A DNA stretch of 9,441 nt, taken from assembly GCA_900752625.1 (NCBI GenBank), contig CAADWC010000032.1, positions 1 through 9,441 of the forward strand, read 5' to 3'. Numbering within the stretch: position 1 is the first letter of the stretch; the number at the start of each line of letters is the position of its first letter. A model generated the notes under the pieces. That model was not told where the DNA came from and did not search any database. It was given only the letters and a program-made list of their open reading frames with translations. A program made the translations under genes and the position numbers. Below are positions 1 to 7,164 of the stretch, one piece after another. This stretch comes from Oscillospiraceae bacterium. Lineage in GTDB: Bacteria > Bacillota > Clostridia > Oscillospirales > Ruminococcaceae.

Positions 1-149
1 ACAACCTTTTTCCTATGCGTCCGCTTAATTGGAATTCTCCCGCCGACTATGTTAATGCTTTCTTAACTACCGGCGAAATTTTCTGAATCTTTTGTAACGC
101 TTCATTGACAAACCTACACATACGTTAATTAATTGTTTATATTTTTCTG
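1..149. other. Left-edge intergenic stretch, no gene recognised
   Basis: No convincing coding region is visible here. A short open frame from the left edge ends with TGA at 84-86 and is too short to identify, so the tail of an upstream gene cannot be excluded. An imperfect two-part hairpin is present: CGCCG (41-45) can pair with CGGCG (71-75), and GTTAA (51-55) with TTAAC (63-67). A T-rich stretch follows at 78-95. It could be a weak rightward terminator for a gene outside the window, but the internal mismatches make this uncertain. Confidence 0.35.
105..133 (+). promoter_or_regulatory. Possible distal promoter of the ACT/PFL-like operon
   Basis: A perfect -35 hexamer TTGACA (105-110) is followed, after 17 bp, by ATTAAT (128-133), which matches the -10 consensus at four of six positions. 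It lies just upstream of a better promoter for the same genes, so the two could act in tandem. This is inferred from hexamer matching only. Confidence 0.35.
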
Positions 150-178
150 TTGGCAAAAGGATAAAAATATGATATAAT
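150..178 (+). promoter_or_regulatory. Sigma-A-type promoter of the ACT/PFL-like operon
   Basis: TTGGCA (150-155, five of six to the -35 consensus) and a perfect TATAAT (173-178) are separated by exactly 17 bp in A/T-rich DNA. Transcription would start near 185, giving a leader of about 115 nt before the first gene. The leader contains a small hairpin, GGCAG (211-215) with CTGCC (227-231), without a following T-run. No known riboswitch class was recognised in it. Confidence 0.75.
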
Positions 179-299
179 TATAACTTAAGCAAGATATTTT
201 CCGGATTTAAGGCAGCTGAGGACATTCTGCCGCTGAAAACAGGGAAAGCTTCTTATTTGAAAGTATATCTGATCATTAATGAAAGGCTGGTTTTATATA

Positions 300-569
300 A
301 TGAGAGCAGTAGTTACGGTTATAGGAAAGGACGCAGTAGGTATTCTTGCAAAGGTAAGTACAAAATGCGCTGAGCATAATGCAAATGTGATCGAGGTCAC
401 TCAGTCGGTGCTTCAGGATCTGTTTGCAATGATCATGCTGGTGGATATTTCAAAGCTAAGCACAAACTTCGCTCAGATGGCTGACGATCTGACCGTTCTG
501 GGAGATTCTATGGGACTCAGAATTCATACAATGCATGAGGATATTTTCAACTGCATGCACCATATCTGA
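300..569 (+). CDS. ACT domain-containing protein, UPF0237 family
   Basis: This 89-residue protein is a single stand-alone ACT domain. ACT domains are small ligand-binding modules, usually for amino acids, that work as dimers and often regulate a partner enzyme. The N-terminus (MRAVVTVIGKDAVGILA) has the first strand and the G9-K10-D11-x-x-G14 turn typical of the GcvR/UPF0237 type, followed by the helix and strands expected for the fold. There is no catalytic domain and no membrane segment. An in-frame ATG at 279 would add seven residues. I prefer the ATG at 300 because family members begin right at this strand; AAAGG (282-286) upstream is a usable, slightly distant ribosome binding site. The gene ends 21 nt before the PFL-like gene, and the two are almost certainly co-transcribed. 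The same gene pair is found in other Firmicutes, including streptococci. The ligand is unknown. Confidence 0.9.
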   Translation: MRAVVTVIGKDAVGILAKVSTKCAEHNANVIEVTQSVLQDLFAMIMLVDISKLSTNFAQMADDLTVLGDSMGLRIHTMHEDIFNCMHHI

Positions 570-590
570 TTTGAGAGGAATGTTTGACTG

Positions 591-1946
591 ATGATTAATA
601 CTTACGACGTGCTTGAAACAATACGCATGATTCAGGACGAGTGCCTTGATATACGCACCATTACAATGGGTATATCGCTTCTTGACTGTATAGACAGCGA
701 TATAGACAAAGCTTGCGAAAAGGTTTACAAAAAAATTACTCAAAAGGCTAAAAACCTTGTTTCTGTAGGAGAGGGGATAGAAAAGGAATTCGGCATTCCC
801 ATTATAAATAAGAGAATCTCCGTTACGCCTATCGCTATAATTTCCGCTGCCTGCAAATGCTCTCCCGTTCCTTTTGCAAAGGCTATGGACAGAGCTGCCA
901 AGGATGTGGGAGTAAACCTTATAGGCGGTTATTCCGCATTGGTACAGAAGGGCTTTTCTGCCGGAGACATAGAGCTTATAAAATCCATACCCGAGGCTTT
1001 GAGCTGCACCGAGAGAGTATGCTCTTCGGTCAACGTCGGCTCCACAAAAACCGGGATCAATCTTGACGCCTGCAAAATGATGGGCAGCATAATCAGGGAA
1101 TGCGCTGAAAAAACTGTGGACAGCGCCTGCTTCGGAGCGGCTAAGCTGGTGGTATTCTGTAATGCCGTCGAGGATAATCCTTTTATGGCGGGAGCTTTCC
1201 ATGGAGTAGGAGAGCCCGACTGCATGATCAATGTCGGGGTTTCAGGTCCCGGAGTTGTAAGGGCTGCGCTTAAAAAGTATCCCGACGCCGATATTACTCA
1301 GATCGCTGACGTTATCAAGAAGATATCATATAAGATTACAAGGGTCGGTCAGCTTGTGGGAGTGACCGCCTCTGAAAGACTTGGAGTTCCTTTCGGGATA
1401 GTGGATCTGTCGCTTGCTCCTACTCCTGCAGTGGGAGATTCGGTAGCTCATATCCTGGAGGAAATAGGTCTTGAAAAATGCGGAACTCACGGAACTACTG
1501 CGGCTCTTGCTTTGCTTAACGACGCAGTTAAAAAGGGCGGAGTTATGGCTTGCTCCAGAATAGGTGGACTTTCGGGAGCGTTTATTCCCGTTTCGGAGGA
1601 CGCCGGAATGATAGACGCTGCAAAATGCGGAGCATTGTCTATAGAAAAGCTTGAGGCTATGACTGCCGTATGCTCCGTAGGTCTTGATATGATCGTTGTT
1701 CCGGGAGATACCGAGCCTGATACTCTTGCGGCAATTATTGCTGACGAGGCGGCTATCGGTATGGTAAAAAGCAAGACTACCGCCGTAAGGGTTATTCCCG
1801 CTATCGGCAAGGAGGTCGGCGAGGAGCTGGATTGGGGCGGACTTTTCGGCTGCGGGCCCGTAATGCCGCTTAAAAAGGAGTCGCCGTCCAAGTTTATAAA
1901 CAGGGGCGGACAGATTCCCGCGCCGCTTCATTCCCTCAAAAACTGA
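591..1946 (+). CDS. PFL family protein (UPF0210/DUF711), function unknown
   Basis: This 451-residue protein is full length for UPF0210, a conserved family named for a fold resembling pyruvate formate-lyase; its reaction is not established. Visible family hallmarks are the region [18 protein letters not shown] (residues 194-211), a Gly-rich segment following it (VGVSGPGVV), the [14 protein letters not shown] segment, and the invariant-looking tail [14 protein letters not shown] (438-451). No glycyl-radical loop of the RVxGY kind was found, so it is unlikely to act as a classical glycyl-radical enzyme. It has 17 cysteines, which is high. No signal peptide or membrane segment is seen, so it is probably cytosolic. 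The start is supported by GAGAGGAA (573-580), 10 nt ahead. It follows the ACT-domain gene closely, suggesting that the small protein senses a ligand and regulates this one; that is inference. A terminator lies directly behind it. Confidence 0.92.
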   Translation: MINTYDVLETIRMIQDECLDIRTITMGISLLDCIDSDIDKACEKVYKKITQKAKNLVSVGEGIEKEFGIPIINKRISVTPIAIISAACKCSPVPFAKAMDRAAKDVGVNLIGGYSALVQKGFSAGDIELIKSIPEALSCTERVCSSVNVGSTKTGINLDACKMMGSIIRECAEKTVDSACFGAAKLVVFCNAVEDNPFMAGAFHGVGEPDCMINVGVSGPGVVRAALKKYPDADITQIADVIKKISYKITRVGQLVGVTASERLGVPFGIVDLSLAPTPAVGDSVAHILEEIGLEKCGTHGTTAALALLNDAVKKGGVMACSRIGGLSGAFIPVSEDAGMIDAAKCGALSIEKLEAMTAVCSVGLDMIVVPGDTEPDTLAAIIADEAAIGMVKSKTTAVRVIPAIGKEVGEELDWGGLFGCGPVMPLKKESPSKFINRGGQIPAPLHSLKN

Positions 1947-1953
1947 GTTTCTG

Positions 1954-1978
1954 CGGCAGGATAAGTCCTGCCGTTTTT
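1954..1978 (+). terminator. Rho-independent terminator of the ACT/PFL-like operon
   Basis: A perfect 8 bp stem, CGGCAGGA (1954-1961) with TCCTGCCG (1966-1973), closes on a TAAG tetraloop and is followed at once by five T residues (1974-1978). It begins 7 nt after the stop codon of the PFL-like gene and separates it from the PHP phosphatase gene. Confidence 0.9.
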
Positions 1979-2044
1979 GATAGTAAAATACTTATATCAG
2001 TTTAGTTCGGCACGCATATTATTACAGCTAAGAAAGGATTATCT

Positions 2045-2911
2045 ATGGATTATTCAAAGCTTATCGATCTGCATACTCATACTTCTTTTTCTCCGGACGG
2101 CGAAGATCCTCCGGAGCTGATGCTTGAAAGAGCGGCGGAGCTTGGGCTGGCAGCATATGCTGTAACCGACCACTGCGACTGCAATTATTGGTATCCGGCA
2201 GATAGTTGTTCCGACTGCGCATCGGAATTAAAGGATATTGAAATGTATGGCGCCGGGCAATACGCAGAAAAAAGCATTGCCGCCCAGAGCAGACTGAAGG
2301 AGCTTTATGGAGGAAGAATCAATTTCCTCTGCGGAATCGAACTTGGTCAGCCTCTTCAGGACTTAGAGAATGCGGAAAAACTGGTGTGCGATCCGAGGCT
2401 TGACTTTGTTATAGGATCTCATCATCAGAATAAAGGGCAGGACGATTTTTATTTCCTTAAATATAACGAAATGAGCCTTTGCGAGATATATTCTCTGCTT
2501 GATAAATATTTCGGGGAAATGCTTGATATGTGCAGATGGGGAAAATTTGACGTGCTGGGCCATCTGACATATCCTCTCAGATATATTGAGGGCGATTACG
2601 GAATAAAGCTTGATATAAGCAGATATGAGGAAATAATAAGAGAAGTATTCCGCGTCCTAATACAGAACGGAAAGGGAATAGAGATAAATACGTCGGGGTT
2701 AAGGCAGAAATACGGAAGAACGTTTCCAACACTTGAGTATGTAAGGACATACCGTGAAATGGGCGGGGAGATACTGACCGTAGGATCCGATGCACACCGG
2801 GTCTGCGATCTGGCGGATGGGATCGGTGCAGGAGCAGAAATTGCAAAAGCCGCAGGGTTCAGGTATCTGACATATTTTAAGGAAAGAAAATCTGTGTTTG
2901 TCAGAATATAA
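2045..2911 (+). CDS. hisJ: Histidinol-phosphatase, PHP (HisJ/HisK) family
   Basis: This 288-residue protein belongs to the polymerase-and-histidinol-phosphatase (PHP) superfamily. HisJ-type members remove phosphate from L-histidinol phosphate, the penultimate stage of histidine synthesis, in the cytosol with a metal cluster. The expected ligands are all visible: H10 and H12 in DLHTHTSFSPDG, D42-H43 in TDHCD, E99 in CGIELGQ, H126 in IGSHHQ, H173 in LGHLTYP, and D249 and H251 in GSDAH. Length fits the family (about 260-290). The start ATG has a good AGAAAGGA (2031-2038) six nt ahead. A weak -10-like TATTAT (2017-2022) precedes it, without a convincing -35. It stands alone behind a terminator and no other his gene is visible, so the substrate assignment rests on family similarity; a related PHP phosphoesterase remains possible. 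Confidence 0.82.
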   Translation: MDYSKLIDLHTHTSFSPDGEDPPELMLERAAELGLAAYAVTDHCDCNYWYPADSCSDCASELKDIEMYGAGQYAEKSIAAQSRLKELYGGRINFLCGIELGQPLQDLENAEKLVCDPRLDFVIGSHHQNKGQDDFYFLKYNEMSLCEIYSLLDKYFGEMLDMCRWGKFDVLGHLTYPLRYIEGDYGIKLDISRYEEIIREVFRVLIQNGKGIEINTSGLRQKYGRTFPTLEYVRTYREMGGEILTVGSDAHRVCDLADGIGAGAEIAKAAGFRYLTYFKERKSVFVRI

Positions 2912-3049
2912 CTTTTGTTGAGGCGACACTGTTAAGTTTTTGACTGATTAAAAATATGTACAGACCTTTGGTTTTGTCTGACTTTAAACGCTGTAATTTA
3001 AATTGTTTCCCGGTTTAATCAAAAACCGTGCAGGATCTGTCTTTTGTAC

Positions 3050-3078
3050 TTGAAAAAAAGATAACGTCATGTTATAAT
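3050..3078 (+). promoter_or_regulatory. Sigma-A-type promoter of the cardiolipin synthase gene
   Basis: TTGAAA (3050-3055) and a perfect TATAAT (3073-3078) are spaced by 17 bp. The start codon lies 57 nt beyond the -10 box, with the ribosome binding site GGAAAGGA (3121-3128) in between. The spacer contains ATAACGTCAT, a word that recurs upstream of the transporter gene and might be an operator. The upstream DNA (2912-3049) shows only weak hairpins (CAGAC/GTCTG at 2961-2980; CGGTTT/AAACCG at 3011-3028) and no clear terminator for the preceding gene. Confidence 0.78.
3061..3070 (+). repeat. ATAACGTCAT motif, copy 1 (in promoter spacer)
   Basis: This ten-base word lies between the -35 and -10 boxes of the cardiolipin synthase promoter. 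With the preceding A-run and G it matches the copy at 7031-7040 (GATAACGTCAT in both). It is an imperfect palindrome around ACGT: eight of ten bases equal its reverse complement. A protein binding here would block RNA polymerase, but that role is inferred. Confidence 0.35.
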
Positions 3079-3134
3079 AAGCTTTAAAGATTTATTAAAG
3101 GAAAGCAAAAAACGATTTTTGGAAAGGAAATCAG

Positions 3135-4688
3135 ATGACAAAATTTTGGAAAAAGCTTGCGAATGTTGTTTTTTCACAGCGAACGACTATAATTCTGCTT
3201 CTGCTTGCGCAGGTTCTTTTTCTGCTGTTTACATTTTTTCAGCTCAGCGAGCATTCAAGTACGATCTATTATACGTTTACTGTCCTTGGACTTGCGCTGG
3301 CTGTATATATTCTGAACAAGCCTCAGAATCCGGCATACAAGCTTGCGTGGATAATTCCGCTGCTGGCGATACCTGTATTTGCTACAATAGCGTATTTTAT
3401 ACTTACGAATCAATACAGCACCAAGAGGGTAAGAAACGCTCATATAAAAAAATGCGCCAGTACAAAACCGTATCTGAGACAGGATCAGGATATTCTTACC
3501 GAGCTGGATATCGAGGATAAAAACGTTTACCGACTTGCAAGATATGTTGATAAATACGGCGGATATCCTATTTATAAGAACACGTCGGTGGAATATTTCA
3601 AGGTAGGAGAGGAAAAATTCGCCGCTATGGTAAGAGAGCTGAAAAAAGCGGAGCATTTTATTTTTCTTGAATATTTTATAATTGACCAGGGTGAAATGTG
3701 GGATGAGATACATCAGATACTTGCCGAAAAAGCAAAACAGGGGGTAGAGGTAAGGCTGCTTTACGACGGAATGGGATCGCAGCATCTTCTTCCTATGAGA
3801 TATGACAAAAAGCTTGAAAGCGAAGGCATAAGGTGTCATGTGTTCAATCCTTTCAGACCTATGCTTTCATCAATTCAAAATAACCGGGATCATCGGAAAA
3901 TCTGCGTTATTGACGGTCATACTGCTTTTAACGGAGGAGTTAACCTTGCCGATGAGTATATAAACCGCAAGGAACGTTTCGGTCACTGGAAGGATACTGC
4001 GGTTATGATAAAGGGCGACGGCGTGTGGAATTTCACGATGATGTTTCTGCAGATGTGGGAAATCGTGGACGGAGAAGGGATTGCTTCGGATTACGATCAG
4101 TTTCTTCCTGAGAATACAGACGAAATGCCGGAAAGCGCTCCGGGCTATGTTCTTCCCTACGGCGATTCTCCGTTGGATACCGAAAACGTAGGCGAGCTTG
4201 TTTATCTTGACATCATAAACAACGCCCGCGATTATCTCTATATTACAACTCCATACCTTATTCCTGACAACGAGATTGTCACGGCGCTTGGCTATGCGGC
4301 GAAAAGCGGCGTAGACGTAAGAATAATCACTCCGGGAATACCCGATAAATGGTATGTAAGATCCATTGCAAAATCTTACTACAAAGAGCTTATTGCGCTG
4401 GGAGTCAAAATATATGAATATAACGGCTTTATCCATGCAAAGAATTTTGTATCCGACGATAAAACGGCTGTGGTCGGCACTATAAACCTGGATTACAGAA
4501 GTCTTTATCTTCACTTCGAATGCGCTACTTATATGTATAAAGTGCCGGCGGTTATGGATGTAAAAGCAGACTTTCTCAATATTCTTGAGAAAAACTGTGT
4601 TGAGATAACCGTTCATGACTGCGCTGAGCGTTCTCTTTGGAGCAGGATGGTTTCGGCTGTGTTAAGAATCTTTTCGCCTCTTTTATAA
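3135..4688 (+). CDS. cls: Cardiolipin synthase, phospholipase D superfamily
   Basis: This 517-residue membrane enzyme probably joins two phosphatidylglycerol molecules into cardiolipin and glycerol. The N-terminus carries about three hydrophobic segments (roughly residues 17-37, 43-60 and 69-89), with an NPAYKLAWI segment between the second and third, as in the PLDc_N module of bacterial Cls. Two phospholipase D catalytic motifs follow: HRKICVID (H253, K255, D260) then NGGVN, and HAKNFVSD (H434, K436, D441) then GTINLDYRS. The C-terminal region ends in a short hydrophobic tail. Length matches Firmicutes Cls (about 480-520). The ATG is preceded by GGAAAGGA (3121-3128) at good spacing and by its own strong promoter. 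It is a single-gene unit that converges on the EF-G paralogue across a shared terminator. Both catalytic motifs are intact, so activity is expected. Confidence 0.93.
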   Translation: MTKFWKKLANVVFSQRTTIILLLLAQVLFLLFTFFQLSEHSSTIYYTFTVLGLALAVYILNKPQNPAYKLAWIIPLLAIPVFATIAYFILTNQYSTKRVRNAHIKKCASTKPYLRQDQDILTELDIEDKNVYRLARYVDKYGGYPIYKNTSVEYFKVGEEKFAAMVRELKKAEHFIFLEYFIIDQGEMWDEIHQILAEKAKQGVEVRLLYDGMGSQHLLPMRYDKKLESEGIRCHVFNPFRPMLSSIQNNRDHRKICVIDGHTAFNGGVNLADEYINRKERFGHWKDTAVMIKGDGVWNFTMMFLQMWEIVDGEGIASDYDQFLPENTDEMPESAPGYVLPYGDSPLDTENVGELVYLDIINNARDYLYITTPYLIPDNEIVTALGYAAKSGVDVRIITPGIPDKWYVRSIAKSYYKELIALGVKIYEYNGFIHAKNFVSDDKTAVVGTINLDYRSLYLHFECATYMYKVPAVMDVKADFLNILEKNCVEITVHDCAERSLWSRMVSAVLRIFSPLL

Positions 4689-4749
4689 ACTTTAAGGTCC
4701 GCTTCCTAAGCCGAAGACTGATTGCAGGATAATATCTTTTACAAAAATA

Positions 4750-4797
4750 CGGACAGCTATCCTTTATTTAAAAGGACGGCTGTCCGATATTATTTTT
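4750..4797. terminator. Bidirectional terminator between cls and the EF-G paralogue
   Basis: CGGACAGC (4750-4757) pairs perfectly with GCTGTCCG (4779-4786). After one wobble and one mismatch, TCCTTT (4760-4765) continues the stem with AAAGGA (4771-4776), leaving the loop ATTTA. Rightward, the stem is followed by a T-rich run with TTTTT at 4793-4797. Leftward, the complementary strand reads TATTTTTGT straight after the stem. It can therefore stop transcripts from both convergent genes. It sits only a few bases past the stop codon of the - strand gene. Confidence 0.85.
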
Positions 4798-4800
4798 ATC

Positions 4801-6882
4801 TTAGTCTATTCTGTTCTTGGCGATTACTTCCGCTACAAGGTTGGGAGGAAGCTGCTCATATCTTACATGCTCGAAGGTAAATTCACCTCTGCCCTGAGTC
4901 ATCTGCCTTAACGTAAGAGCGAAATCCTGCATTTCCGATTCAGGCACTTCTGCAATAACTTCGGTAATTCCCTTTGTTTCGGAAGGATTCATGCCTAAAA
5001 CGCGTCCTCTGCGTTTGTTTAGGTCACCCATTATATCGCCCGTGTTTTCATCGGGAACGAGAACGCTGAGAGAACCTATAGGTTCAAGCAGGGTAGGTTC
5101 AGCCTGGGGTATGCCGTCTTTATATGCAATAGAGGCTGCGGTTTTGAACGCCATTTCGGAGGAATCTACCGGATGATAGGAGCCGTCTACAAGGATAGCT
5201 TTAAGGCCAACCATCGGGAATCCTGCAAGAACGCCTTTCTTGACGCTTTCCTGAAGTCCCTTTTCAACAGCAGGGAAGAAGTTCCTGGGAACTGCTCCGC
5301 CGAATACCTTTTCCTCAAAAATAAGATCGTCGCAAACACAGGGCTCAAACTCTATCCATACATCGCCGAACTGACCGTGTCCGCCCGACTGTTTTTTATG
5401 TCTGCCCTGAACTTTGACCTTCTTGCGTATAGTTTCTCTATAGGCAACCTTAGGAACGGTAACGTCCATGTCAATACCGAATTGATTTTTAAGCTTTCCG
5501 ACAACCGAATCGAGATGAAGTCCGCCGAGAGTGCTTAAAATCATTTCATTTGTATTGGGATCCTGATTGTAGGTGATTGTAAGATCCTCTTCAAGCAGCT
5601 TGGAAACGGCGCTTGATATCTTGCTTTCATCGCCCTGTCCCTTAGCCTTTACCGCCATTCTGTAGCAAGGCTTCGGAAACTCTATGGGAGCGAATTTAAC
5701 CGGTCTTGACGGGTCGCAGATAGAGTCGTTGGTGTTTACGCTCATTTTCATGGCAGCGGCTATATCTCCGCATACTACCTGAGCGGCTTCTGTCTGTTTT
5801 TTGCCCATAAGACTTACAAGCTTTCCGACCTTTTCGGTATTTCCGGTAGTTGCGTTCAGAACTTCCTTATTGGGCTCTATGGTTCCGGAGAAAATCTTTA
5901 AAAACGACATTTTTCCTACGAACGGATCAGCCACGGTTTTGAATACGAATGCTGACATCGGATCGCTTTCGGAGCAGACGATCTCAACAGGCTCGCCGTC
6001 AGCGCCCTCGGCTGTTACCGAGGAATTTTCCGCCTGATGCGGCAGCAGCAGCGATATTTCCTTCAAAAGCATATCCACTCCGGACAGATCGGCGGAGGAA
6101 ACGCAGGTTACCGGAGTGATGATACCTTCGTTCATTCCCTTATGTATTCCGTCGATAAGCTCCTTCTGAGTAAACGGCTCGCCGGAGAAGAATTTTTCAA
6201 ACAGCTCTTCGTCCGTTTCAGCGACCGCTTCGGAAACGGCTTCTATAAGTCCGTCGATACGGTATTCCATTTTCTCGGAAACTTCAGCCGTAGGCATATC
6301 AGTTTCTACGGCGTTGCCTTTGTCGTCGTATTTGTAGGCTTTCATTTCAATAAGGTTTACATATGAAACTATTTTCCGGTCGGCGATAACGGGAACCACT
6401 ACCGGGCAAACGGTAGGACCGAACTCCGCCTTGAGTTGAGTAAGAACGTTGTTGAAGTTTGCGTTGTCGTCGTCAAGCTTGGTTACGACAAACATTGTGG
6501 GCTTTCCGTATTTTTTTGCGGCGTCGTAAGCCTTGTGGGTTCCTACCTTAACGCCTGATTTTCCCGAAACGGTAATCATCACCGAGCCGCCGGCGTAAAT
6601 TCCTTCCAGCATTTCTCCGGCGAAGTCAAAAAGTCCTGGAGTGTCCAGCAGATTGATCTTAAATCCGTCCCTTTCAAAGGAGGCAAGAGAAGTATAAAGA
6701 GAGCATTTTCTTCTTATTTCTTCCGCAGTAAAATCTGAAACTGTATTGCCGTCGGCGACCTTGCCCAGTCTGTCGGATGCTCCGCTCTTATATAGCAAAG
6801 CTTCGGTCAGCGATGTTTTTCCCGATCCGGCGTGACCTGCAATGGTAATGTTTTTAATTTTCGTGCTGTCGTAGTTTTTCAA
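4801..6882 (-). CDS. Elongation factor G paralogue (EF-G-2 / EF-G-like GTPase)
   Basis: This 693-residue protein has the full five-domain EF-G architecture, but its GTPase motifs mark it as the EF-G-2 paralogue rather than the main translocase. The P-loop is GHAGSGKT (16-23) instead of AHxDxGKT. Switch I has RKCSLYTS around residues 58-65 where EF-G has RGITI. G3 is DTPGLFDF (80-87), with Leu84 in place of the catalytic His. G4 is TKLD (134-137) instead of NKxD. Domain IV keeps the tip loop DGSYHPVDSSEMAF (from 566), and domain V has EPIGSLSVLVPDENTGDIMGDL. From memory, Thermus EF-G-2 shares the GHAGSGKT and TKLD changes and binds ribosomes. The role here could be auxiliary translocation, ribosome rescue or stress adaptation; this is not determinable from sequence. 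The start is TTG at 6882-6880, chosen for its strong ribosome binding site. It is a single gene with its own promoter and terminator; no rpsL, rpsG or tuf genes are nearby, consistent with a paralogue. Confidence 0.93.
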   Translation of the reverse strand: MKNYDSTKIKNITIAGHAGSGKTSLTEALLYKSGASDRLGKVADGNTVSDFTAEEIRRKCSLYTSLASFERDGFKINLLDTPGLFDFAGEMLEGIYAGGSVMITVSGKSGVKVGTHKAYDAAKKYGKPTMFVVTKLDDDNANFNNVLTQLKAEFGPTVCPVVVPVIADRKIVSYVNLIEMKAYKYDDKGNAVETDMPTAEVSEKMEYRIDGLIEAVSEAVAETDEELFEKFFSGEPFTQKELIDGIHKGMNEGIITPVTCVSSADLSGVDMLLKEISLLLPHQAENSSVTAEGADGEPVEIVCSESDPMSAFVFKTVADPFVGKMSFLKIFSGTIEPNKEVLNATTGNTEKVGKLVSLMGKKQTEAAQVVCGDIAAAMKMSVNTNDSICDPSRPVKFAPIEFPKPCYRMAVKAKGQGDESKISSAVSKLLEEDLTITYNQDPNTNEMILSTLGGLHLDSVVGKLKNQFGIDMDVTVPKVAYRETIRKKVKVQGRHKKQSGGHGQFGDVWIEFEPCVCDDLIFEEKVFGGAVPRNFFPAVEKGLQESVKKGVLAGFPMVGLKAILVDGSYHPVDSSEMAFKTAASIAYKDGIPQAEPTLLEPIGSLSVLVPDENTGDIMGDLNKRRGRVLGMNPSETKGITEVIAEVPESEMQDFALTLRQMTQGRGEFTFEHVRYEQLPPNLVAEVIAKNRID

Positions 6883-6891
6883 TTCAGTTCT

Positions 6892-6897
6892 CTCCTT
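6892..6897 (-). promoter_or_regulatory. Ribosome binding site that fixes the TTG start
   Basis: Read on the - strand, AAGGAG lies nine bases before the TTG at 6882-6880. No in-frame ATG or GTG occurs between it and the P-loop region that would suit the domain, and none occurs just upstream. This near-consensus site is the main reason for accepting TTG as the initiation codon. Confidence 0.82.
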
Positions 6898-6958
6898 ATG
6901 TTATTGATTTGCAGATATATGTACTAATTTCACAATAAAATTCAAACTGCATGGTATA

Positions 6959-6987
6959 ATTATATACTATTTTCACACAAAACGCAA
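6959..6987 (-). promoter_or_regulatory. Probable promoter of the EF-G paralogue
   Basis: On the - strand a perfect TATAAT (6964-6959) follows TTGCGT (6987-6982) after 17 bp. The -35 matches the consensus only in its first three bases, so the promoter may be moderate or activator-assisted. The predicted transcript leader is about 70 nt, with AAGGAG near its end. Confidence 0.55.
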
Positions 6988-7030
6988 CCCCTATTTCAAA
7001 AAAATCTTTCGTTATTATGAACAAAAAAGG

Positions 7031-7045
7031 ATAACGTCATAAAGC
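7031..7045 (+). repeat. ATAACGTCATAAAGC motif, copy 2
   Basis: This copy shares GATAACGTCAT and a preceding A-run with the copy in the cls promoter, and ATAACGTnnTAAAGC with the copy at 7145-7159. It lies upstream of both divergent genes. The function is unknown; an operator or regulator binding site is a guess from recurrence and partial symmetry. Confidence 0.4.
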
Positions 7046-7130
7046 AATATGCATAATCTGTTTTTTGCTGTCATTCTGCTTCGTCATATTTGCGCTGATT
7101 TTGAGGCAGAATAACTTCAGCCATATTTTT

Positions 7131-7164
7131 TTGCTGCTTTCGGAATAACGTATTAAAGCGGCAG
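7131..7164. repeat. Inverted repeat / stem-loop upstream of the transporter
   Basis: TTGCTGCTTT (7131-7140) can pair with AAAGCGGCAG (7155-7164), with two wobble pairs. After a three-base bulge (CGG), AATA (7144-7147) pairs with TATT (7151-7154) around an ACG loop. There is no T-run after it in either direction, so it is not a typical terminator. It encloses the third copy of the ATAACGT motif. Confidence 0.42.
7145..7159 (+). repeat. ATAACGTATTAAAGC motif, copy 3
   Basis: It matches copy 2 at 13 of 15 positions (ATAACGTnnTAAAGC), 114 bp downstream in the same orientation. It forms the apical part and one arm of the stem-loop at 7131-7164, so its resemblance could reflect RNA or DNA structure rather than a binding site. 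Confidence 0.35.

Noticed and set aside
211..231. A GGCAG/CTGCC hairpin in the leader of the ACT gene as a riboswitch or attenuator
   Set aside because: The stem is only 5 bp, there is no T-run after it, and no known riboswitch core is recognisable.
1993..2022. A promoter for the histidinol-phosphatase gene (TATTAT at 2017-2022)
   Set aside because: No -35 hexamer better than three of six positions occurs at 16-18 bp, so it was not listed as a feature, although some promoter must exist after the terminator.
2961..3028. Two small hairpins downstream of the histidinol-phosphatase gene as terminators
   Set aside because: Stems are 5-6 bp and neither is followed by a T-run.
6929..6960. A + strand TATAAT with TTCACA upstream in the divergent region
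   Set aside because: The spacer is 20 bp, and the overlapping - strand TATAAT with a 17 bp spacer suits the EF-G paralogue better.
7049..7114. A 21-residue hydrophobic small open frame in the divergent region
   Set aside because: It has no ribosome binding site at a workable distance, the nearest AGGA is about 17 bases away, and nothing supports its conservation.
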